DNA of 64,000 nt from JBBQVS01 sp038211295 (GTDB lineage: Bacteria > Chloroflexota > Ktedonobacteria > Ktedonobacterales > Ktedonobacteraceae). Of this stretch, positions 24,687 to 31,964 are shown one piece after another; the first letter of the stretch is position 1, and every line of letters begins with the position of its first letter. Made by a program: the position numbers and the translations under genes. The stretch spans positions 62,001 to 126,000 of the forward strand of contig JBBQVS010000001.1 in NCBI GenBank assembly GCA_038211295.1. Reading direction: 5' to 3'. The notes under the pieces are model-generated. The model saw nothing but the letters and a program-made list of their open reading frames with translations. It was not told the DNA's origin and searched no databases.

Positions 24687-27602
24687 TCAACGCACCGAGA
24701 GATCATGTTGTTCCGGCATCTCAGTTTTTGGCTCTGGTAGGATACGTTGTAGCGTGAAGTAGAAGAAGCTTCCCGCCCCTTCTTTACCGCTACTCATTAC
24801 CCAGATTGTGCCGCTCATTGCTTCAACAAGTTGCTTACAAATGTATAATCCTAGACCTGCACCACGTACCGGACTATTCAAGTCCCGCTCCAAGCGCATA
24901 AAACGCTCGAACAGCCTGCCCTGCTCTTCCAAAGGTACACCTGCACCATAATCACGGACACATACCGTGACATGTTCTGTGTCTGCGTCAGCAGAAATTT
25001 CTATATTTGTGCCTTGTGGAGAATACTTGAGCGCATTGCTTACCAGGTTAAGCAGAATCTGGCGCAGACGAACGGCATCAACCAACACGAACAATGTGGG
25101 AGCAATAGTAAAGGTAATGGCGCGATGCTCACGTCTGGATATCGATTCTATGATCTCCACAACATGAATAACAGACTCTCTAAGCGAAACATGGGTGAGT
25201 TTTATATTGCTCGCGTCTACCTGTACGCGGTTGGCATCCATAATGTTGTTTACCATAAGGGCCAATTCGTCACAGCCACGATGTGCTTTCGAGATAAAAT
25301 CCGCACGCATCTCCGGAGTAAGCGTTTTGTTGTATTCTTCCAAAAGATCGATGTAGCCCAACACTGCTGTCAAGGGCGTTCGTAACTCATGAGAGGCAGT
25401 TATAATAAACTGGTCTTTCAGGGCATCCAACTCTTTCTGTCGTTCGTAAGCGGCGCGTAACTCTATCGTGATTCTCGTATTTTCTAAGGCCGCCGCGCAC
25501 TGACTTGCGAACATTTCAAGTACATGAATTTCTTCTTCAAAGAAAAGATGAGGACGGGGATACGTTAAAATGAGTATGCCAAGAAGCTGCTCACCTTTAC
25601 TGAGCGGCAACCAAACAAAAGGGAATTCAGGTTTCTGCGTCACACATGGTGGAGTAGCGACGGAGCCGTCGTCACGCGGATAGGTATTCTGCCCTGCATA
25701 ATAATAGGGAAACCAATCTTCTGAGACAAGCTGAATGTCTGGAGCAACAGCTAAATGTGGGCCAACACCTATGTGTGGTGTTTGCTGTAGCATCTGCTTT
25801 TCTTTACTGTACAAACAGATCTGCACCCCTGCGTTCATTGCTCTTGCAGCAATGTCAGAGAAAAAAGAGGCAACCTTCTCAAGGTCTGGCAACTCCTCTG
25901 TGGAAAGCACACTGGCTTTATAAAGATCATTAAGGAGAACGGCATATTGTCTTGAACGTTCTTGTAACCGCGCCGTTTCTAACAGGTAAGAATAGCGTGA
26001 CAGCAGCAGTTGCGCGATTTCAAAATCGGGGCCGGCATAAGATTGTTGGTCGCCGCGCTCACCTAAAACGAGCATCCCGATCATCTTGCCCTGCGATTTG
26101 ACAGGAATGAGGAGCGGATTATTCTGCGCGGTACTCTCATCTGAGGTAAGATAACGGCTTAATCCAACAGGCATATCCTCTTTCGCGCGTGTTACTTCAT
26201 GTAATAGCAGAGGCCGATGTGAGGCCGCAAGTCGTTCTTCGATGCTGGGTTGTAACGTCAATGCACCAACCGAGGTAAGCGACATGGTAGTGAGTGACGA
26301 TGAGAGCCTCTCTATAAGCGCACGGCGCGGTGCGTCATTCTGATCGTTAGTCAGCCGAGGGAAGAGATGGTAGCAGCCAGTATCTTCAATCAGGATAAAA
26401 AGACCAACTTGTGTCGTCTTAAAGGTTTGTAGAACATCTAGTGTAACAAGTTGTGCCGACGTTTCCAGATCGAAAGCCTCATTTCCGGTGTCGATGGGCG
26501 TTTCTATTAACTGCCGATAGTGTCGTAGTTCCTTGAAGAGCACACGCTCCGTCAGCAGTTGCGCGACCCACCAGATGGTTGGTGCTAGCACTGCCATCGC
26601 AACCGCAACCATCACCGTAGAGCGCGTAACACCGTTTCCCTGTACGCGGCTTCCCAAAACATCAACCGCATATACAAGAATTGCGAGGAATATTGTCCCA
26701 ATAATCCAGTTGATGGTACGTCGAATATAGGTATCGAAGACAAGAAGCTGGTAGCGCAAGATGGCATAACCAAGCGACAAAGGTAATAAAAAGGAGGTGA
26801 GCGTCGTGATTTGAGCATTGATGACGTAAGCAGAGAACGCACCACCTATCACTTGTGGAAGTACTGTCAACAGCAAAAGCGGGACTATCGCGAGAATAAC
26901 GCCGCTTACAAAAAAGCGGAGTTGCTCACGCTCTCTCACAGTGGATTTACGAAACGAAATGATAATAGTTATCAAGCTACCAGTCAGTGCGAAGAGGGCC
27001 GCAAACGATGTAAGCATGTCCAACCAGAAAGGGCTTACTTTGGGATATGCAATATACCCCACAACGCTGTTCACCACTACGATACAAAAGAAGAGAAACA
27101 ACGCAAAAATGTACCAGCGTATAGATGAGGTATGTGTAGACTGCCAAAGTTCACGCATCAACTTTTTAGAATGCTCTTTGTCCGATAGTACAAGATGGTT
27201 TTTAGGAAAGATTAAAAGAATTATCGCGAACAAGATAAGAGCTGAAATACTTGCAAAACCTGACAGAATAGTTAAAATATGTACATTAGGAAGACCTGAT
27301 ACTGACCCTGTTTCTAGCTCAAACGCGATCATCATCATGAATGTGAAAATGAAAAGCAGTAAAGACACCTGGCGGTCTCGCGAATAGAACCAGATGACTG
27401 AGCCTACAGCAAGGAAAATAAGCGCGACTGAAAGCGAAAAACCAAATGATAACCAGAGAGGTAAAACTGACGTTTTTGTATTCTCTATATGTGGAAACGT
27501 GTACACCGCATCTATAAAGCCCAGGTTGATATAGATAATTACCGCAACAATGATAACGACCAGGCGGTTCGCTCTAAAGCGTGTCCATAGGCTATGCTTC
27601 AT
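24687..27602 (-). CDS. Multi-TM GAF sensor histidine kinase, ComP-like sensor region
   Basis: 971-aa hybrid of an integral membrane sensor and transmitter. The first ~360 residues hold about ten transmembrane helices ending in LPLSLGYAILRYQLLVFDTYIRRTI, an arrangement like the 10-12-TM sensor of Bacillus ComP. Two GAF-like regions follow (about 380-530 and 560-720). The transmitter has HisKA ASHELRTPLTAV (His738) and HATPase motifs (NLVSNALKYSP, DYGAGVP, GAGLGLYICK). ComP itself uses HisKA_3, so the output module differs. It is 48 nt downstream of the isoprenyl synthase gene. No response regulator gene adjoins, so the cognate regulator must be elsewhere. Confidence 0.9.
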   Translation of the reverse strand: MKHSLWTRFRANRLVVIIVAVIIYINLGFIDAVYTFPHIENTKTSVLPLWLSFGFSLSVALIFLAVGSVIWFYSRDRQVSLLLFIFTFMMMIAFELETGSVSGLPNVHILTILSGFASISALILFAIILLIFPKNHLVLSDKEHSKKLMRELWQSTHTSSIRWYIFALFLFFCIVVVNSVVGYIAYPKVSPFWLDMLTSFAALFALTGSLITIIISFRKSTVREREQLRFFVSGVILAIVPLLLLTVLPQVIGGAFSAYVINAQITTLTSFLLPLSLGYAILRYQLLVFDTYIRRTINWIIGTIFLAILVYAVDVLGSRVQGNGVTRSTVMVAVAMAVLAPTIWWVAQLLTERVLFKELRHYRQLIETPIDTGNEAFDLETSAQLVTLDVLQTFKTTQVGLFILIEDTGCYHLFPRLTNDQNDAPRRALIERLSSSLTTMSLTSVGALTLQPSIEERLAASHRPLLLHEVTRAKEDMPVGLSRYLTSDESTAQNNPLLIPVKSQGKMIGMLVLGERGDQQSYAGPDFEIAQLLLSRYSYLLETARLQERSRQYAVLLNDLYKASVLSTEELPDLEKVASFFSDIAARAMNAGVQICLYSKEKQMLQQTPHIGVGPHLAVAPDIQLVSEDWFPYYYAGQNTYPRDDGSVATPPCVTQKPEFPFVWLPLSKGEQLLGILILTYPRPHLFFEEEIHVLEMFASQCAAALENTRITIELRAAYERQKELDALKDQFIITASHELRTPLTAVLGYIDLLEEYNKTLTPEMRADFISKAHRGCDELALMVNNIMDANRVQVDASNIKLTHVSLRESVIHVVEIIESISRREHRAITFTIAPTLFVLVDAVRLRQILLNLVSNALKYSPQGTNIEISADADTEHVTVCVRDYGAGVPLEEQGRLFERFMRLERDLNSPVRGAGLGLYICKQLVEAMSGTIWVMSSGKEGAGSFFYFTLQRILPEPKTEMPEQHDLSVR

Positions 27603-27650
27603 AAAAAATCCTTTTAGTTCGCCTCCTACGCTCTTGACTGAGACACTCTG

Positions 27651-28670
27651 CTACACAAAACCTAATAAGAGACGTAGTTCATGAGAAACGGGATGATTAG
27701 CTTCTATTTGCTCTAATTGCTCATGAGCGCGTTCACGATAAAGCAGGCTAATACCCCATGTAGTCATTATACCTTCTTGCAAAGCATCTGTGAATGCTTT
27801 CTGCTTCTCCTCATCGGTTACAAGTACGGAGGACTGAAGCGCGACTACTGTCTGGGCAGCAAGAACGACAGGAAGTGTCTTTTTGTTACGAGCAACATCG
27901 GTTTTCTTCGTCGCTATTCCCGCGTCCGTTTGCTGATAGTGGAGGATATGATATAGGTCGTGGGCGTCGTTGTCAAGTTGATGAGCTATTCCTAACAATT
28001 TCCCTAACTCTGAGTAGGATTTGCATATTTCATCACTAGCACCTACGCTTATAACGCCGATGCGGCAGGCAAGACTCATAAGTGCGCCCGCTTTACCTTC
28101 CGCGATTTCAATGCATTCTTCAGATGTAAAGCTGTCTACGAGTCTTTGCTCCGCCAGAAGATCACGATGTTGCCCTGCCGTAGCTAGAACAAGGGCTTCT
28201 TGTATGGCGTTTAGCAATTGCGTTATTCGCTCAAAGGGAACGCCCAGTGCTGTAAGCGAAAGAAGAATCGTATTGGTCAATGCAAGCAGAACTGTTGAGG
28301 TATTAAGCACACGAGCGATCCCAAGTTCTTGCACAATCGCGGTCTGATCGCCGTCTTCAACATCGTCGAGGAGGTCGAGCGCACAGATAAAGCACTCAAC
28401 TGCGATGCCTACACGATACGCGTATCGTGTATTGCCGTCGGGCAGGAGTTGTTGCGCGACAAGCAAAGGGAGCAATGCCCACATTCCATTGGGAGATGCA
28501 GAATTTGCCGCTTCACTATCAGAAAGCAGCTTACCACTACCTCTTAATGCACATTCCACATCAGTTCGCAAGAGAGGATGTAGTACGTTTAGAAAAGTGG
28601 CGAACTGTTCACGAAGTCGATGTTGCCTTTTCGTGAACAGTTCAGTAGAGATATGATCAAAGTTCTTCAC
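27651..28670 (-). CDS. Polyprenyl-synthetase family enzyme, ComQ-like
   Basis: 339-aa all-helical isoprenyl-diphosphate-synthase fold. The first aspartate-rich motif DDVED (residues 102-106) and a second, degenerate one (QLDNDAHD, 232-238, Asn in place of the first Asp) are present, so diphosphate/Mg binding at the first site is expected. Chain-elongating synthases normally keep DDxxD in both. ComQ, which prenylates a Trp of the ComX peptide, has a degenerate second motif. The gene lies 15 nt after a small peptide gene with a Trp-rich C-terminus and 48 nt before a ComP-like kinase. A peptide prenyltransferase role is therefore inferred; an ordinary polyprenyl synthase is the alternative. Confidence 0.75.
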   Translation of the reverse strand: MKNFDHISTELFTKRQHRLREQFATFLNVLHPLLRTDVECALRGSGKLLSDSEAANSASPNGMWALLPLLVAQQLLPDGNTRYAYRVGIAVECFICALDLLDDVEDGDQTAIVQELGIARVLNTSTVLLALTNTILLSLTALGVPFERITQLLNAIQEALVLATAGQHRDLLAEQRLVDSFTSEECIEIAEGKAGALMSLACRIGVISVGASDEICKSYSELGKLLGIAHQLDNDAHDLYHILHYQQTDAGIATKKTDVARNKKTLPVVLAAQTVVALQSSVLVTDEEKQKAFTDALQEGIMTTWGISLLYRERAHEQLEQIEANHPVSHELRLLLGFV

Positions 28671-28685
28671 TATGGTGTCTTTTTT

Positions 28686-28880
28686 TTACGGGTGCCACCA
28701 GGAATTGGGTGAGTTTTGATTCATAGTCAAGTGAGGAACCAGACGCATCAAGACTTGTGTCACGCGTGGCGAAAAACCTTCGCGCTCGATGACGCTTTTC
28801 GCATCGCTAGTTAGTTCTGTACGCAGAGCCTCTTCTGTGGAGACACGGTGAACAAACTCTTTAATCAACTGCTCTTCCAT
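28686..28880 (-). CDS. Putative ComX/RiPP-like precursor peptide with Trp-Trp-His-Pro C-terminus
   Basis: 64-aa peptide. Residues 1-50 are amphipathic and helical with a leader-like pattern (STEEALRTELTSDAK, then EREGFSP), reminiscent of NHLP/Nif11-type RiPP leaders. The last 14 residues form a loose, Asn/Pro/Trp-rich tail (NQNSPNSWWHP). Two Trp lie 3-4 residues from the end, as the modified Trp does in ComX. It is followed 15 nt later by the ComQ-like gene. The ATG at 28880 follows AAAGGA at 12 nt. TTG at 28883 gives better spacing, and an upstream ATG at 28928 would precede the ribosome site. Maturation and export are not shown. Confidence 0.6.
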   Translation of the reverse strand: MEEQLIKEFVHRVSTEEALRTELTSDAKSVIEREGFSPRVTQVLMRLVPHLTMNQNSPNSWWHP

Positions 28881-29213
28881 CAAGACTTGTATCCTTTCGT
28901 TGCACACGAATAGGGTAGTATAACGCACATAGTGACGCTACACACTACAAAAACAAGAAATTTGTACAATGTACGCATCGCATACATCTAGTGAACATGC
29001 TTCACGTACAAAGGTAATGATACACGCAAGTGCCAAAGAAAATCAAGGCTTTTCACTAGCAAAAACAACAGGTGTTTGTATTTTGCCAAAAAATTGGTTA
29101 TTTTAGCCTATACTACATATTTATAGGTATGCCTAGTATGTGGGCTAGAGAGATTGACGAATGCGAAAAATGTCTGTAGAATCGAGGCAATAGAGAGGAA
29201 GGGAAACTCGTTC
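28881..29213. promoter_or_regulatory. Divergent regulatory region, peptide operon / queuosine salvage
   Basis: AT-rich 333-bp gap. Minus strand: a TATACT -10 candidate (28917-28922) with the inverted repeat TAGTG...CACTA (28930-28947) just upstream of it. Plus strand: TATACT (29109-29114) followed by the dyad ACATA...TAGGtatgCCTA...TATGT (29115-29141). Each side thus has a core promoter element with an operator-like palindrome. No coding potential seen. Confidence 0.4.
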
Positions 29214-30281
29214 ATGGAGAATAGCATGCAGATACACAGCATTGAGGACGACGACGCCTCTGATATGTATACACTTCCCGCACACGATGAACTGGGAATA
29301 CTGGGTAGCACCCGTAGCGTGCTTGAACAAGGTGAGCACGTTTGGATCGCGTTCGATAAGTTAGAGCAGCTTAGCAATCAGTGGGTTCATGAATACGCGA
29401 CTACTCATGAGACGATGCTTTCTTCTGAGCCTCTCTGGAATAATATGTACCACTTTCACGACGGCACGGAGCGCACCATCAACTGGCTCCTGCTCCTCGA
29501 CGCCCTCAACTTCTGCTTTTGGGCCGAAAAAGATCGTGAGCGCTGGCGTGTTGACTACAATGGGAAAATTCTCAATGGCTATTGGGCCGAGGCCGCATCA
29601 CTCACCCGCGCAGTAGAAGAGGGCATACCCGTGTGGGACGCCAAGTATCTACAGACAATTAGCGAGGATGCCGTTGCTACTATTTTTCGTCCAAGTACAG
29701 GTGCGGACAGCATTCCTTTGTTTGAGCAACGCGTGTTCAACATGCGCGAGGTAGGCCGTGTGCTACAAGAAAGCTATCACGGGCAATTCACACACGCTAT
29801 TGAGTTGGTGCAGGGCGACGCCGTCGCGCTCGTGCGCTTGCTCGCCCGCGACTTTGCTTCGTTCAATGATATCGCGACTTATAGAAACCGTGAGGTGCGT
29901 TTTCTCAAACGCGCTCAGATCTGCATAGCTGATATCTATGGCTCATTTGGTGGTAAGCAGTGGGGAGCATTCACGAATCTTGACCAACTCACTATTTTTG
30001 CGGACTACAAGGTTCCACAAATACTTCGTCACTATGGGATACTGGAGTACGCGCCAGCACTGGCGAAGCGCGTCGATACGCTGGAACTACTGGCAGCACA
30101 GAGCGAGGAAGAGATAGAGATACGGGCCGCAACCATCTGGGCCTGTGAGTTATTGCGATGCGCTGTATCTCGTCAAGGATATAAGATGAATGCGCTTGAG
30201 ATCGACCAGAAGCTCTGGTCGCAGAGCCAGACCGTCGAAAATATGCGCCCGTATCATCGTGTGCGTACTCAATATTACTAA
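29214..30281 (+). CDS. Queuosine salvage protein (DUF2419 family)
   Basis: About 355-aa cytoplasmic protein of the queuosine 5'-phosphate N-glycosidase (DUF2419/Qng1-type) family, which releases queuine for reuse in tRNA modification. Family features are the HFHDGTERTINWLLLLDALNFCFWA segment (about 80-105), a conserved DRERWRV, the FNMREVGRVLQE and SFNDIA regions, and the C-terminal IRAATIWACELLRC. The ATG at 29214 follows GAGGAAGGG; the frame extends 20 codons upstream without a ribosome site. It stands alone, suggesting this organism salvages queuine rather than, or in addition to, making it. Confidence 0.87.
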   Translation: MENSMQIHSIEDDDASDMYTLPAHDELGILGSTRSVLEQGEHVWIAFDKLEQLSNQWVHEYATTHETMLSSEPLWNNMYHFHDGTERTINWLLLLDALNFCFWAEKDRERWRVDYNGKILNGYWAEAASLTRAVEEGIPVWDAKYLQTISEDAVATIFRPSTGADSIPLFEQRVFNMREVGRVLQESYHGQFTHAIELVQGDAVALVRLLARDFASFNDIATYRNREVRFLKRAQICIADIYGSFGGKQWGAFTNLDQLTIFADYKVPQILRHYGILEYAPALAKRVDTLELLAAQSEEEIEIRAATIWACELLRCAVSRQGYKMNALEIDQKLWSQSQTVENMRPYHRVRTQYY

Positions 30282-30317
30282 ACGTTCCCTCTCTAGTAGA
30301 AACAGATATAAAAACTC

Positions 30318-31841
30318 ATGCAGGTACAAACACTACACCAGTTGTTGACAGCGTTAGAGCAGACACCGCTTGCGCTGCCGACAAACCTCGATCTACTGCT
30401 TCCGATTAGGGGCATTGCCTACGATTCACGCAAAGTTGAGGCTGGATGGCTCTTTGTTGCAGTCTCCGGCACTCACACTGATGGTCGCAGCTTTATAGCA
30501 GATGCCGCGCGGCGAGGAGCAATTGTTGCGCTTGGGGAGTCACTGGTAGACGCTTCGCCTATTCCTTATGTGGTAGTGGCTGATGTGCAGACGGCATTGG
30601 CAAACCTCGCGTGCGCTTTCTACGAATATCCCGCGCACAAGCTCTGCACAATAGGCGTTACGGGTACTGATGGCAAGACGACAACAAGCAATCTGATTAC
30701 AACGATTTTTGAGGAGGCGGGCCTTCGCACTGGACTTATGACTACCGCAAACTTCAAATTGCCGGGGCAGGAGTGGGAAAACACAACGCGTCAGAGTACG
30801 CTTGAGGCGGTAGAAGTGCAGCAGATGCTCCGCAATATGTTTGACGCGGGCGCGACACACGCAGTTATCGAGGCAACATCGCATGGACTAGCACTACAAC
30901 GCGTGCATGGCTGTGCCTTTGATGTAGGCGTGGTCACGAATATTACCCATGAGCATCTGGATTTTCACAAAACACTTGCTGCTTATAGACGCGCCAAGGC
31001 ACGTCTCTTTGAGATGCTTGATCCCACGCGTGATAAAGGTATTGATAGCAAGCCCGTCGCTGTTTTGAACCGCGACGATGTAAGCTACGACATTCTCAAA
31101 CCGTATTGCCGCGTCCCCATTCTTGATTACGGCATCGATACTCCCGCGTCGGTACGTGCGGTTGACGTACAGTTGCAGGCACACAGTACACGTTTCCGCG
31201 TGCTGCTACCACAAGGAGAGCACCATATCGAGACACAGCTTGTCGGGGGCTTCAACGTCAGCAACTGCCTTGCCGCTATCGCTACGGCGTACAGTCAAGG
31301 CATCGCGCCCGAAAGCATCGCGCGTAGTTTAGCGACAGTCACAGGCGTTACAGGACGCATGGAAAGCATCGATGAGGGGCAGCAGTTCGCGGTCATCGTC
31401 GATTATGCACACACGCCCGAAAGCTTAGAAAAAGTATTATTGACGGTGCGCCCGCTCACAAAAGGGAAATTGCTCGTTGTATTTGGATCAGCAGGCGAGC
31501 GCGATATACAAAAACGTCCTGTCATGGGGCATATTGCGGCACAACTGACCGATTTCTTCGTTATTACAGATGAGGACCCGCGCGACGAAGATAGAATAAA
31601 GATTTTGCGCGACATAGCGGCTGGTGCCGAGGCAGCAGGCAAACGGGAAGGGGCAGATTTTCTTTGTATCGCTGACCGTACCGAGGCGATACAGGCGGCA
31701 CTAGCATATGCACGGCCCGGCGACACGGTGATTCTGGCGGGGAAGGGCCATGAGCAAAGTATCATTGTTGGGCGTGAGAAGCTTCCCTGGGATGATCGAA
31801 AGGTCGCGCGAAAATTGTTAAAAGAGTCACTTTATGCATAA
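30318..31841 (+). CDS. murE: UDP-MurNAc-tripeptide synthetase MurE, non-DNPR variant
   Basis: 507-aa cytoplasmic Mur ligase that adds the third amino acid to UDP-MurNAc-L-Ala-D-Glu. The ATP loop GVTGTDGKTTT (about 115-125), the central NITHEHLDFH segment and the C-terminal VDYAHTPESLEKVL are present. The diamino-acid motif DNPR of meso-DAP-adding enzymes reads DEDPRDED, so the third residue may not be meso-DAP. Ornithine, as reported for Ktedonobacter walls, or lysine is plausible. It is followed by mraY 123 nt downstream, outside a full dcw cluster. Confidence 0.93.
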   Translation: MQVQTLHQLLTALEQTPLALPTNLDLLLPIRGIAYDSRKVEAGWLFVAVSGTHTDGRSFIADAARRGAIVALGESLVDASPIPYVVVADVQTALANLACAFYEYPAHKLCTIGVTGTDGKTTTSNLITTIFEEAGLRTGLMTTANFKLPGQEWENTTRQSTLEAVEVQQMLRNMFDAGATHAVIEATSHGLALQRVHGCAFDVGVVTNITHEHLDFHKTLAAYRRAKARLFEMLDPTRDKGIDSKPVAVLNRDDVSYDILKPYCRVPILDYGIDTPASVRAVDVQLQAHSTRFRVLLPQGEHHIETQLVGGFNVSNCLAAIATAYSQGIAPESIARSLATVTGVTGRMESIDEGQQFAVIVDYAHTPESLEKVLLTVRPLTKGKLLVVFGSAGERDIQKRPVMGHIAAQLTDFFVITDEDPRDEDRIKILRDIAAGAEAAGKREGADFLCIADRTEAIQAALAYARPGDTVILAGKGHEQSIIVGREKLPWDDRKVARKLLKESLYA

Positions 31842-31964
31842 CAAAAAAAGTGTACAATATTTGAAGAGCACCGTATTTTTATCTACTTTCTGCGTTGCTA
31901 TCTCTATCTCTAACATGTCACACACTCTAAAATGTATAATTTCTATGGTATCTGGGGGAAATGT

